In this document: one piece after another, positions 10,796-24,800 of the stretch
Layout of the letters: every line of letters starts with the position of its first letter
Numbering within the stretch: position 1 is the stretch's first letter
Assembly: GCA_033026295.1 (NCBI GenBank)
Contig: CM065185.1
Coordinates: 3,162,001 to 3,226,000, forward strand
Source: Channa striata
Lineage: Eukaryota; Chordata; Actinopteri; Anabantiformes; Channidae
Direction: 5' to 3'
DNA length: 64,000 bases
Notes under the pieces: model-generated
What the model was told of the DNA's origin: nothing
Database searches by the model: none
Seen by the model: the letters and a program-made list of their open reading frames with translations, nothing else
Translations under genes and position numbers: made by a program

Positions 10796-13403
10796 GACAG
10801 GAGCCTCACAAAGCTCAGGAATCCATTTTGGTGACAGAGGCCCTTATCTAATCCTACTCTACACAGACCCCCACAAACAGCAGAATGAGTAAGCCCACGT
10901 GAGCTAACATGGTTAAATCCAGCAGAGCAGCTAACCAGCCAGTATAAATGTTACACCGACTTTGATATTCACATTTGTTTCTGGAAGACTTTGACATGTT
11001 ATAATAAACCTCCTGAGACCACTCTGGGGTTTTAAAAAAACTGCTGACGATGGGAGATATTTAAAAAAATGTATTATTCAAATAATAATTAAGAAGTATA
11101 TTGGCTACAGTTATTGTTGAGTCAAGTCAGGTCAAAGGGATGGCCTCCTTACAAAACTTTACATACAAATCAACTTTTAATTTCAGTGAAAATTGAAGAA
11201 GTGTTTATGACTCAAACACTACTTTGGAGAAGAGTAATGTTTGCCTATTGAATAAAGACAAGACTGAACAGAAATTAAGGGAAACATTTACGCAATTACA
11301 AGAATATATGAATGATTTATGGTTTCATCATTGCTGTTTTATAAGGACTCTTAAATTATATAATAATATAATAGGTGCATGCATATGATGTGTATGATAA
11401 CATTTATAAAATATAATTGCATATATATGTTGCTATAATACAAGTACAATACCTAAAGCATCTTAAAGAAATATATATTATTATGTAGTTTCTACTAGAT
11501 CCTGAGATACTTACTGGGTGGTAAATCAACAGTGACACCTAGTGGCTACAAATGAGAGATGTCATAATTAGGAAAGGGAGGCCAAAAGAGGAACTTCTGT
11601 CAAAATGAAACCCTCACTGAAAATAAAAATCTAATATTAAATTAAAAGCCAAAGTCATTATCTGATGTGAAGAAAAATAAATTGTAGAAAGTGTAGAATG
11701 TGTAGATTTACTAATACTCCAAATGTGGAGTCAAAGCCACTGTTAAAAAAGAAAAAGTAAAAAGCTTGAAATTTGAGGACAACCAAGTGTTTCCTTTTGT
11801 TAACTTACTCAGTTGAAACAGCCTCAATCTGTGTGTTGTGTGCAACTGAAATTAACTATACCAAAGAAACATTAAGGATACAAACGTTTACATTTCATTT
11901 TGTCATTTGGCAGATCCAAAGCAACTTACAGAGTAATTTGTAACATTTATTAACAATATACAATATTTAACTATGAAAAAATGATGCGTTTAAGTTCTGT
12001 GTTCTTTCACAAACAAAACATTTAAAAAATAATTTAATACTGTGGATAATAACTTCATTTGTTGATTGAAATTGCAGGGAAACTACCTCACACGTTTCTA
12101 AACTTTTCATCTGGACAGTGACTGGATAACAACATACAGTATACTAAAGGCCAGGGGCAGTAAGTAAGGTGTCATCATTGGTAATTATGACAACAAACAT
12201 TGTCACTAATGTGCTGCTAAGATGACAAATTAAAATGTTACCCTACATTTTCACGGCTGCAAAATCTACTCAGGAGGTATCATTCAACTTCAGTGTGTAC
12301 ATGCTAACAGGGCCCTGAGGATGAGTCTGATCAGAATAAAAGACCGAAACATGTATTTTTATTCAGCCATTTTGGTTCAACTAAACCATCTTATGGCATA
12401 TAGATGACAATTATTCACCATAGAACAGTCATAATTAACCAACCAAAGGGTCCATATTTATTCTGTTTACTCTCCTCTCCCTACAACCAAAAGAAAACTC
12501 AGGAAACAAAGGTATCACTTCAGGATGAAACAAAACTTTATTCCAAGTCTAAACTTTGAATGAAACATTTTTTAGTAAAAACTCCACAATGCGAATGGTT
12601 TGCAACATCTGCATAAACCTCTTCCCTTTGCCCGCTGCACTAAAGACACAGCAGGTTTTAGTGACAGGCAAATAAAAGTGACCTATATTCTCATCTCATA
12701 GCAAATCAAGGGCCTGGATTATGAGAAAAAAGGTGGCAGAAAGAAATGCCCAGATGTCACACTTTTACTGAGGCCGAAATTGTGAGTAAAACTGTTGAAC
12801 TCTGTGTGATTAAAGTATGTAAAATTTTTCATTATAAAAATTCAAAGACATTCTCAATCAACAGAAATGTACAGTAGGCTATCCTACATATTGGGACTTG
12901 TATTTTTACTCAATGAAAGTAGGAGAACTATACTTTACAATCAGCTGCAAGCAATGTGGAGGATCTCCACAGCGCCCTTAGTTTATTGCACTCCAAACCT
13001 TTGGGTTTTTCAAGTTTTAATTCTTTGATTATAGTTTAAACATTTGGGAGGTAAGGCATTGTTGGTGAAATTAAGATACTATCTGACTTAAAAGAATCAT
13101 GTTTACAATGTTTTTTTTATTAAGAAATAACGTCCACATTTAAAAAAGCAAACACGGGAGACAATAGATGTCCCTTTAGAATACTGTAAGTACAAATCTG
13201 TAGATTTGTACCAAATGTTGTGCCGATTATCTACAGCAAGTGCCCTTCAGAATATGCTTCTGACAAACATAAACGCAGGGGTGTGAACAATATGCTTGCC
13301 TAATGGTTTTTACGACCTGTTTTACTTGCAGCGCACAAGATGGAACAATGAGAGGGGGCTGCAGACCAAGAAGTCAGTGAAAACTTTCAGTTTTTCTTTG
13401 TAA
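10796..13403. other. Intergenic region: klhl40 upstream DNA and hhatl 3' UTR
   Basis: No gene is seen. The right-hand 0.9 kb is probably hhatl 3' UTR: a minus-strand AATAAA (TTTATT on plus) lies at 12537-12542. A CACGTG E-box sits at 10896-10901, about 100 bp upstream of the klhl40 TATA box. At about 11890-11950 there is a reversed copy of the teleost repeat tail (TCATTTGGCAGATCCAAAGC). The rest is AT-rich with nothing recognisable. Confidence 0.5.
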
Positions 13404-16400
13404 TTATTCTGATTTTTCTTTGCCACCATCAACTGGCTTCACTGGCTCCAGATCCTCCAGCAGTGCCTTCTGTCGCTCCCTCTCCTTTATCAGCTGCACA
13501 CCACAGTAGGTTACAAATAACACTGAGAGGGTGGACAGAGGGAAACCTGGAAAATAAAAGGAGAGAAGAAGAACAGATGAGTGTGATCCTGCGAACAGCC
13601 ACTTGGTTTTTCCAAGTCTTTATTCTTTTATGTAAAAAAAAAAAAAAGCAACAAAGAGGATGCTAGAGTCATGTGATTTCTGAAGGATGTGGTCCTTTAA
13701 GTGGCTGTCTGCGTTGTTCTTGCTTTGACTGACACTGACAGGAAACCCTTTGTTGTCTTTTATATAATGTAGCGTGGCTGTTCCCCACCTCTGAAAATCA
13801 GTCTTCTGCCCACCAGTTTGGCAAACTCCAAACTGTTCAGGGAGAGCACATTGTAGAGGATGATGGCCCAGAAGTTGGCAGCATTGAACACACCACGAAT
13901 TCTTCTTGACATGGCTTCACCCATAGCACCCTGGAGAAGATGATACGTTGGATTGTGTTCAGAGATCTGGCTTAATGACCATTTAATCACTGGCTTTCTT
14001 TTGAATATCCAGATGACATTTATTCTGTGCTAGGATTTTCCTCACCTCTATGGTAGAAAATGGTGGTATAGAGAAGAACTTGGCCACCCACAGCTCAAAG
14101 TTGAGGCCAAAGCAGTTGAAAAAGGACCAAATGTAAACCACCTCACATGGGCCCAGCCACAGAGTCGTGATAGCGAAGGTGCTGAGAGTTGCCAGTAGCT
14201 CTTTGAAGATTTTATCGTGATCCCCACCAATGTAGTCGTAAACATATCTGGACAATATAATCTCAGATTTTACTGGAGGACGTAATACATTAATATTTTA
14301 TCCAGTAAGTTCTTTTATTTAAAAGTATGAATATCTGTTCAAAAACTCACTTGCACAGCCAGTCATTGATGCCTCTGTCAAAGTGCCTAAAAACACATAT
14401 GTAAAGAACATGTAAATAGTTTTTACACAATTTCAGAGTTTAGCCTGGTGAAACAAAGGAACTGCACTGTGATTTATCAGGACGTGTAGGTCAGACGTAC
14501 GTCTCGGCGAAGACATAGAGCATAGTGATACACTTTGGAGGCTGAGGAGGGTCCAGGTGGTCCAGTGTAGAGACAGTGTTGATGACACCAAACATGACTG
14601 CTGATTTCACCCAATCGTACACCAGGTTGGAATACGCTAGGCCAGCTGCAAAAGGACACAGGAAAGTTACGTCAGTTTCCCTAAAGGCACTGTGATGCTA
14701 GCAGATGTGTGCTCAAAGTAAAGACCAGGAAATAAAATAGAAAGTAAATAGTATTATTGTGAACACTTACATGTCATTTTAAAAATGTCAGTTTTAAATT
14801 ACCCCAAAGAACAATCTGCTGTACCATTAACCTGGTTCCTTACAAGGAAAACTCATTCTATTAGAATCTAATTAGTGCCACATTATGGTCTCAAAGTCAT
14901 TCCGTCAAAGGTTAAAAGTAATAATTTATATTTTTATGACATAATAATTGTTGATACTGTTGGTATTTAATATACCAAGAAATGTCAACAAGCAGCATTG
15001 AAGGGCCAATATTATTAAATATCTCTACTGTAACTCACCCAGACACCAGTCCGAAAGATTAGTGACGAGCTTCATGTCACTGGGGATTGTCAAGATGTAC
15101 AGATAGTGGAAGAAGACGTCCACCACCAGAATAACTCCTAAGTGCAACAAGGCCTTGGTGGTGATGCTCCACATCTCCCTCTCTTTGCGGATTAGCTGGG
15201 TGTTGTTCACCTGTCGAATATTCACTTTTCAGTATTTGTCCAGTAATGGGAACAAGCTTCCATTGTTATATGACAGAATTTCTGTATATGATCATGCCAG
15301 CATTATCATAGGCGCCGGTATGGTGTCATATTGTTTTAGGATAAAAACAGCAACAAACAGACCACATTAGATCTACTTTATTATAATGATCAAACCTTTA
15401 AGAGGGCAAAACTGTGGTTTCTTTTTGTAGCTTTCAAATTGAATTATGTAAACACAGCATCCTACAGATTTGCAGCAGCTGTCCTAAAATAACACTACAT
15501 GTGGGTATTACATGAGCCTTTGGGAGCTTTTATGCACAATGTGCCATGATTTGCGGTGGCTTAATGCCTACTGTCAAATCTCAGAGGCTTGCCCACTTTT
15601 CACTTTGTCCCATAATCATTCAACACATTCAGTTTAATATTAAAGTCCTCACCTGGACATGATACCTGTCAAATGTCATGATAGGTCCAAAGAAGAAGAA
15701 GGGGAGGTAGAAGTTATATTTCAGCAGGTCAGAGAATGTGTAGTTGCCATCCTTCTTTTCACAGTTCTCCAAAGCAAAGCTCATACAGCGCATGATGCTG
15801 AAGCCACAGCCTCCATAGAACAGGATGTCTTGCAGGTCGAAGGAACCAGTTACTAAGGCTTCCTACGGGAGTTATTCAGACAGGAACATTTTTCATATAT
15901 GCAACATTACTACAAAACAACTATTTAGTCGAACTTAAACAAGAACTGTGTGACAATACACCAGCAACTTGTTGTCTTATAAATACAGTAGATACATGAA
16001 CATTATTATTATAACACGGGTAATAGATCAAGTAGTAGGAAGATAGATAATAACACCTTTCACTGAATGAATTTACTCTTATCAATACACAATAATGCTG
16101 TGCATATTTTTAAAATTATATTATCATTATATTATATATAATATATATATAATAATTATTATATAAAGTTTAAATTATATACACATAGTAATTGTATTAT
16201 TTTCAGTTTACTATTTTACAGTATTCTCTAATTATAGCAGTATGTACATACAGTTCACATACTGTATATGATTCACTATACTTATATGATTTTTTTACTT
16301 TTTAACTGAGAGCAACGCGCAACATCCTTTTCACTGGCCTTCCTGTAGAAGACATGCAACATCTTCATCTCATTTAAAATGCATCACTCATCGTTTAAAC

Positions 16401-17643
16401 TGACATTGCAAAATTTACTTCTCATGGCCTATAGAGTTCTGTCATATGACGTCTTATATAAAGTTCCAGTGATTATTCTAAATTAGGCAATCAAAGACGC
16501 AGTGTTTTTGCACAGATTTGTTGAAAACCCCAAAACATCCAGTCACCTGCCAGGAGTTATATGGCTCCAGCTTGATGGAGGCCAGCGTGGCCAGGCCAGC
16601 TGCGAAGCACATCCATTTTCTCTTCACCAGGGCGATGCTGTAGATTATGATGCAGTGAGACAGGACTAGAGCCACGAAGGTCCAGCCCATTGTTACCAGG
16701 ACTGCCAAACCACCGTACACACCTAAAATCAAGGATCTGTGCTGTGGATAAAGAGGGGCCAGCATCAGTTTAACATCATGACAGTATTTTTGCAATATTC
16801 AAAATTTATTGCAACACACATGAAGAGCATTGTTAGTACAATGGATGCACTGGAAAAAGTAAACAGTGTGACACAAATTTACTGTCAAGGTGGTGGTGGA
16901 TGGTTTAAATGAAACACACCACATATGCTTTTAAATTTACAAGTTTATTAATGTTACCTTACATCCATCTATACCAATCTTCATAGTAAGCATGAAACAA
17001 GACAGAAAACATGACACACAATTTTAAATATCTCAGAGTTTGACCAAACAACAATCAAAAGTACATTCAACACATACCATCACATAATGCAACCCATGCT
17101 CGTGCATGGAAGGCAATAAGGTGTTAGTTCTTCAGGTACAGAAATACACTATTATAAAATAGTATTTCTCTTCTTAAAGCAGAATTACACAGAAATGATC
17201 AGAATTTATTAATTGTAAAGCTTAACACCTGTTGTTCAGTACAGTGTAACTTGGCAAGACACATCCTGTATAATCTTGACTGGAGTTTCCATTCACACAT
17301 ACACATATATACAGACATATGCACATAATGTTTGCATGCAGTTACACCTGTATAGACTCAGAGTACAGCGCTACCTCATGGACATTCACATGTCTGTCTT
17401 TCACCACAGCACACCCATGCACGCACCTTTGGAGCTATAAGGCTGAATATCTTGGCAAAGATGACATGACCAGTCAGAGCAAAAAGGATATGATTGCGGA
17501 ATGTAGTGAACCACATTATCCATTCGAAGTCCGCCACATCCTGTGGTAAAGGAACATGCATTAATACCACATTATAACCACTCTGTTTGCCATCAGGGAA
17601 TCAATTACAGAACACAATGAGGTACATAGGAGCATTAGAGAGA

Positions 17644-17721
<78 letters not shown>

Positions 17722-19087
17722 CCACTCACCATTTTCCTGCCAAAGTAATGCCATCCTGGTTTCACACTTTCTTTGAAAGCCTTTCTGTTTATATTCTCTA
17801 AATAAAGAAGAATATGGGAGAAATTGTGCATTTGGAAATAGCATTTAATCAATAATGCTCTAAGATTCCCACTCATGCTAAAGCATGTAGACTGAAGAGT
17901 GCTACAGTGAATTCAGACTTTACACAGCTTTATTTTGGGGATCTACTGTCTGTGAACAATGACCTTTTTTTAATCTTCCTGAAAAATGGGACATGGAACT
18001 GCAAAAATCCAAACAGCCTTGGTGTAATTATGGATTATTCAGAGTGAATTTAAGGTGTGAGAGCACATTTGGTCCATTTGATAACATCAAATATTACATA
18101 ATGTACTCATTGCGAGGGTTTCTATTTTTAAAGCTCATACATCAGCTGCAGTCATACCATCAGTTATAAGCTGGTTGTAAGAGATTAGTTCACTGTGGAA
18201 CCTCAATGAAACTCTAATACAGAAATTATAAAAAATAACAATAAAAAAAGCACAAAAAATATCCATAATGATGGCAGTGATGTTGAGACATTCAGTATAT
18301 GTGGCCCCATAGTAGCTCCTGCAGCTTTGTCTGCTTACACTAATGCCCATAAAAATCATCATCAAAGTGTAAGGGTCAGACAGGGGAAGCTCTTATTTCT
18401 GGGAACATGTCCAGATTTCTATTACCAGTATACAGTGCTACTCTATCATGCAGGCCAGAGAATTATGAATGTCTGCAAATACAGCAGCCATACAGTAAAT
18501 AACCATTTTATAAAGATAGTTGTGAAGAAAAAAATAAGAAGAAAAGCAAGACACTTTAATGACAGACAATACCATTCACCAGATTACAGTCAGTCTATCA
18601 GATCTGTGTGTGAGGAGGCTAGTTTAAACATTTTAAAGCCTGAATGTATGTCAACATTTGGAAAGATTTTAAATAAACGTTTTGGAAATATGTTGGCTCA
18701 TTGAGCTCAGCGCTTAGCAACTTTCTTTAAAACATCTGTATATTAATAGAAACACACCGCAATTCCTTAGGGAAGCTTTGTCCTTGTTAATTTGCAAAAT
18801 GGACTTTATAATTTTAGGCAAAATAGAGCAATGTTCTAAAAAAGAATTTAGCTTTTGTTGCAGATAATAATAAAGTGACATGGCTACATGTAAGTGATTT
18901 TCAGTAAGATGTACTTGAATTGCAAGTGGTGACTGAAAACCAACGTTTTGTGAGACCTCTTTTGACATGTTGTGCACTCACCACTTGAAGCTTCAAATAT
19001 CCAACTGCTTGCCCATATCAAGGCCCCGCCAAGTACAGCTGTGTAGAGATACAGCTCATATCTGGGGAGGGCAGCCTTGATCCCCAT
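13404..19087 (-). CDS. hhatl: HHAT-like MBOAT-family membrane protein, catalytic His replaced
   Basis: Multi-pass ER membrane protein of the MBOAT acyltransferase superfamily, related to Hedgehog acyltransferase and expressed in heart and skeletal muscle. Coding exons in transcript order: 19087-18982, 17797-17730, 17540-17427, 16741-16547, 15862-15653, 15210-15039, 14645-14501, 14386-14351, 14247-14046, 13930-13789, 13546-13404 (stop TAA). They total 1533 nt, 510 residues (human 504). The start is in good context (CACCATGG) and the N-terminus MGIKAALPRYELYLY matches the family. Recognisable stretches are VKPGWHYFGRKM, LLKYNFYLPFFFFGPIMTFD and TTLWLGPCEVVYIWSFFNC. Where active MBOAT enzymes have the invariant His (W-H-G in HHAT) this protein has Leu380 (W-L-G), as in other HHATL proteins. 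It is therefore not expected to transfer acyl groups; HHATL is reported to modulate HHAT. A 5' UTR acceptor probably lies at 19110-19111. Confidence 0.95.
17647..17718. repeat. (GA)n microsatellite
   Basis: About 70 bp of uninterrupted GA. On the hhatl strand it is (CT)n starting about 10 nt after the exon 3 donor at 17729. Confidence 0.97.
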
Positions 19088-19109
19088 GGTGAATCAGTAC
19101 GCAGGGAGC

Positions 19110-19883
19110 CTAACGGGTTGAAAAGCAATCAGCCCACAATATTAGACCTGACTAAAGACAAACAGTATGAGTGTGAATAAAAATAGACAGGTTCAAATCT
19201 GGACATTTTAACAATATGAGCAAGGGGTATCTCGTGTTTTACTGACCCAGATGCTTTCACAGGTTATTGATTATTCACATTTGGTTAGAATTGAGGCATC
19301 AGCATGAAAGCATGCAGTTTGACAGCCTGGTCCTATAAACAATGTGTGTGTGTGTAACAATAAGAGAATTGCATTCACATAAGAGCAGGGCACTAATGTG
19401 GGGTGTTTAGTCGCTGCTTTTCTTATAGCTACTCGATTCCCATGGCAAATATAATCCATACACCACAGTGCAGTGGTAAAAGAGCAACTATCTCTACTTA
19501 AAAAAAAAATAAAACAGAATCATAGATTATGATGGTTAAAAGCATGGCGTTCCAACATCAAACAGCACGTTCCTCTTGCCAGATACAAGCCAGTGTGTTT
19601 TAACTAATAAGCCTCTCGGACCGTTGACTTAAATAGTCCTGCAGAGCTCGGAATCAGCCTTGTCAGCTGCGCAACCCTACCTCTCCTTCCTATTATAGCT
19701 CCTGCAGTTGGTCCGCGGCACAGCAGGGCAGCTGCTCCGCTATGTGATCTGACAGGCGCCGGGGACTCGCTGCAGAGAATAATTAGCGCTGAGCGGAATG
19801 ACCAAGAAAGGTGCCCACAGCAGGAAATCAAACAGGCCGTTATTTACTGTGGACAACGGTGCACTTACGCCAGATTGCGTGTG

Positions 19884-19919
<36 letters not shown>

Positions 19920-21886
19920 CTTGAGCCAGGCTTATGTCGCGCACTTTGAGGTAAAGTTCTAAGAGTTTCCTCCGCATGTCCAGTCCACGCCAAGACGCAG
20001 CCGTGGTGAAGGAGCGTCCTGCATACAAACGCATGCACGCGGAGCCGACAACAAACCGGCCCTTTGATTTGAGTGATTACTCTTATTTTCAGCCCTGTGG
20101 ACAAAATAAAACAGGCTTGTTTTTACTAACCTTGAATCCGTTTCACACTGTCAAAGGGGGGGACAGAAGTGTTTAAAAGCCCGACTCTTCACTACAGAAA
20201 AGAAAGAAAAGAAAGTGGGGGTGGCGGTTTGGACAGCAGCTTTTCTAATTCATCCGTCTTGAGTGGGGATCGCTGCTGCCGCTGCCTGCGATCACCAGCC
20301 TCGGCCAGTCAGGATGTTGCGGTCTCCACGAAAGGAGGAGGGGGGTGTGTTGGGGGGATATATTTATCACTACTGCACCGCAGTGAGGGGTGGTCCACAT
20401 CGAGCCCACGAAGCCTTACAGGAGCGCAAAAACACTGTGGGACAATGGTGAAATTGCCGGTGCCTTAATCAATCGCACCGGCCCACCAGGCAATGTTGGA
20501 GTAAATTAAAATATACTTCTGACGATTTTCTGATCACAACTTCCAAAATGGATTAGATTTGAAGATGCGCTGAGCATGCACATAATAAGTAGAACCGTTA
20601 TAAAATATGAAACGCTGCTGCACCTATAGCACACTAGTAGTACTCATTGCGGCATGTTTTTTTATGGTCGTAGGAGGCTGATGTATTAGGCGTGTCTTGT
20701 AAAATCATTTAACTATGAGGGAATTTGTCATTGAACATAGTTTTCTGTCAGTTTCAGATACTGCGTGACACGTCCTTATTATTTTCAATAAATCAAGTAA
20801 TTTTGCTAGAAACATGTGCTCCACAGCTGAATACAAGTGCAACATTGAATTATCCTACATTGTATCATTCTGAATAAGGTGTATGCCTATTTATACAAGC
20901 AAGTCCCACATTTAGACACTAGGAGGCGCTATAGCCGTTTTAAAAGCCGGTGCAGCGACCAACGAGGAAAGAACCGCAGATTTTTTTGTTTTGTTTTGTT
21001 TTGGAATAACGTCAACTATTTGCCTGAGTGGTAAAAGTGGCAATTTTTTTTTATATGGAGCCAAAGCTGGGTTCGAAATATAAAGCTACACAAGGTGTAT
21101 TCTATTTAAATGTATTGATTTAATGTCGAACAATAATTTGTTTCCTGCGATTAAAAGTAATTACAGGGCAAAGGAAGCCTGAGAAAGCCGCGTCCATCCA
21201 GCTGCATGGTTGAGAAATGTTGCGGCGGATTTGTGCTGCCTGCCTGAGACAATCCGTCACAGAAACAAACCGCCCCCTCCCACTCCGAGTGCCCCCGCTT
21301 CAGATGCAACTCAAAATACATAAAGGCTCCATATCGCACAGGGAATGTAGGGCTAGTAGATATGGACTGTTTGTTTAAAACTGTTTGATAACTTTAACGT
21401 TGACCAACTTGCGTTTGATACACGTTTTTGGACAAACCCATCTGCCGACGAGCTTCCTAGTGTTTTCAACGTTGTTCCAGACGCGGCCTCACATTTTGGA
21501 TAAACGGAGCTTTCCAGCTAACCCAAGCTATTTGCTAACTTCAACTGGTTAGCAATTCAGCGTCGCTTGTTTTTCTGTTGGGTTTTTTTATTTTTATTTT
21601 TTAGATGCACATGCTGTCTGGTTTATCCACAAAATATTTGTGTGCAGAGATGCTATGTTGTGCAGCGCCATAAATGACAGCCATTGACTGGCTTCAGTTA
21701 ACCACCGTGCTAGCTGGCTGGCTACCACCGCTGCCACAACACTTCGCCTCGGACAGTTGCCTGGCTTTGCGGGCTAGCTGGTCATCATTATCTTAAACAG
21801 CTAGCTAACAGCAGCTAGCAAACGAGGCAAGCGCGCTAGTGCGAATAATATTGTGGGAAACAAAACAGGAATAACCACCCGCCTAA
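19110..21886. other. Divergent promoter region of hhatl and ctdspl
   Basis: No coding gene. On the minus strand GATAAATATATCC near 20355-20366 could be an hhatl TATA element. It would be followed by a non-coding first exon ending at about 20131, where AAG is followed by GTTAGT as a donor. A second possible donor (GTAAGT) is at 19868. On the plus strand, 21400-21886 is the likely ctdspl promoter and 5' UTR, with several copies of GCTAGC-type motifs and no TATA box. All of this is inferred from position and splice-like motifs. Confidence 0.4.
19886..19918. repeat. (GT)n microsatellite
   Basis: About 16 GT units in the hhatl upstream region. Confidence 0.95.
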
Positions 21887-24800
21887 ATGGACCACATGTC
21901 CATTATAACCCAAGTTTCCAACCCGAAGGAGGAGGAAATAATAACCTTTAACCAGGAAAAAGGTAAGGAAAACCAGTTAAGGGCAGATAACTAGTGCTAG
22001 CTGGCTAACCACTTTTATCGAGTAACATTAAGGTTTCGCCCGTTCTTGCTAGCCGCTGTTAAAGACACTAGTTGCCTGCCTGTGACATGGAAACACAACT
22101 CGCTTTACTTAACAAACTCTTTGTAAGCAACAAGTTTATCACAGGGCCTCGTCCCAATAAGGTATTTGAGCGGCTTAGCGACTGTTTGCTGCGCCTTAGC
22201 GTATGAAGATCGGCGATTCAGTGACAAGGAGTGTGTTTATCCCAATAACTATGATTGAAATAACACAAACAAATAATGTGTCATTAAAGTAATACTATTT
22301 CGCTGCTAAATGTTTGTATATGCCAGTTTTTATTGGCAGTAATGTTGGATGTACTCGTTCAAGTGAATTTGGATAATATTTTCCCTTGAATTGAACATTT
22401 GATTAAATTCAGTGATCACAACTATGATGGGGCATGGTAGGATGTAGATATTTACATTGCTGTTATCCTGGAATTCACTACATATTGCGGTGGTTAATTT
22501 TGTTGTTTACATTAAGCAAAAACATGAATCTCATCTTCAATATTATGCATATTTTGAGTTATACTTCATAGTCCTCATATGAGGATCTCAAAGTCAAAAT
22601 GGTCCTCTACGCCTTGATGCTTACTTACGCTGGCCTGTACTGTCAGTACTCTGTTTATTCAGCGTGATCTTCATTAAAGATCAGATGGCTCACACAAGAA
22701 CACAGCAGTTAATGTTTGTTCAATTCAATCTGTGGGTTTTTCTGACACTTTCCGGGTCACCTAAGCCCCTGGGATGTGTATCAGTATCACATTTTAAGCC
22801 ACACTTGTGAGTCCATTAGTAATGTGAGAATCTAAGTCTTTTAAGCATAACAATGCGTTCTCGTCTGAGGGTACAAAGGTTTTCCTCAGCAACTTCTATG
22901 TATTCTATGTAACTTGGACACATGTGGGTGTCATGGGATGTTATTATTGCAGGCATGTGGGAGTTATGAGAGAATATCATTGCCGTAAGTTGCAAAACTA
23001 TGCAGATTTTACTGTAGTCAGTATTTTCTGTTTCTGTAAAAGTATTTGTCAAGATAGTTATTTTGCCTAAAAAGTTTCACAAAGTGTTTTGCAAGAACTT
23101 GATTGCATTTTGTGTATCATAATTTGGTGCTGGTGGAAATATTTTTATGGGGTCACAGGGTATGAGTGTTACTGGAATAAATTGTCAAGTAGTTGCTTTA
23201 TCGAGGAATTGTTAAAAGGAATTTAGTGAATTGTTTTAGTAACTATTCATTTAAAAAGTGCTAGTAAAAGAAGGTTATGAATTTATAGCAGCAGGATTTT
23301 TTCTTTTAAAGAATTTTTTCTCTGTTAGTCAGAGAAAGTCAGCACATTTAAGGTATCAGTTGATATGTAGTATATTTTTTGTTTTGATGTATAGAACCAT
23401 CCGTCCACCCAGGGCCTGTCAGTCAAAAGGGTGACACGTTCAGGGAGACGACTATACACTCCTGTTTAGGCCACAGCATTAACGTTAGAATTCTCAGCCT
23501 TTATTAAATAACACATTTAACAAAAAATAACTTTAATAAAAAAAAATAAAGTCACACTGTGGGTCTATGAGTAAATTATTTCCTATATTGTTTTAATAAT
23601 AGTTTACAACATCTCAGGAAATAATTAGCCCGCCTTTGAAGCCATGTAAATGGTTGTTAACATGTTAATTTTATAAGTTAACAGTTTAACCTGTATAATT
23701 TCTCTCCCCCTATTGCAATTAGCCCATTTTAAAATCCCCTTTCCCATTGATTTGTCCTGAGTTTAAAGCACAGTCATCCAATGATTTTGACTGCCACCAA
23801 TTTATTGCAAATCACTTAACCTATAGCTTATCACAGCACCTGTCCTGGAGGAATTTAGAGAAAAAAATCTTCCATTGCTTGAACAGGCTCCAAACTGTCT
23901 GGATATAAATTGACCACCTTTGCTCTCACTGTTGCCCTGCTGGTTGTCTTACAACATGTGCCTGCCTTTCACACTGGTTTGGCTGCTGAGCAGCAGCCTA
24001 AATATAGACTCGCTGCCCTGTTGGCCAGAGCATCGCTGACCTCGAGGCCAAGTATAACTACTTGCCAGTGATAATTCTTTTGATTCTCGCCTATATACTA
24101 TAATAAATAAAACATGCTTTTATTTTCAGAATGAGATAGATGTGGTTGGAGTTTTAGTGGGTCTATTTTTTGTTGAGATTGCAGTATTATGTGTCGAAGT
24201 GTCCCTGGGCAAGACATTGAACCCTAAGTTGCTCAAGGTGAGCACCTTGCATGGCAGCCATCGCCAGCGGTGTGTGTGTGTATGTGTATGTGTGAATGGG
24301 TGGTTAGAAGCTACATTGTAAAGCGCTTTCGTTTTTGTTTTTTTTGTTTTTTTAAGTGCTATATAATCGGACATTTACCATTTGAAAGGGGTTTGCTTTT
24401 AAAGTCATCACTCCATAGTAGAGGTGGTAGCACTGGACCGTTGATTGAAGTATGATATGAATTAATGATTCTACAGAATTCCTTTACCTTTTTTGACAAA
24501 TACGCCCCCACAGCAATAGAATCTAAGATGTTTCTTAAGATTGATTTATGTATGGTGCTTTAGATTGAGCATGGCAGTTGTCACTGACATCCGTCCTGTC
24601 CGTTGCGTTCGTCCAGCGAACGACGTCTGGCAGTCCCAGCACCACACAGAAGACACCAAGGAAAACTCTTCAGCTCAGTGATCCCACAATGGTGAAATGA
24701 GCTGCCAAACTCTGCATGTTCAGCGACCTCACTCAGTACATTTAAAACACTGCTGAAAACAGAACTCTTCCATATCTTCCTTTGCACTTGAAAAAAACAA

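Noticed and set aside
18327..18704. 125-codon frame on the plus strand in hhatl intron
   Set aside because: No ATG-based homology, no recognisable domain, low-complexity lysine-rich stretch; lies inside an intron of the opposite gene.
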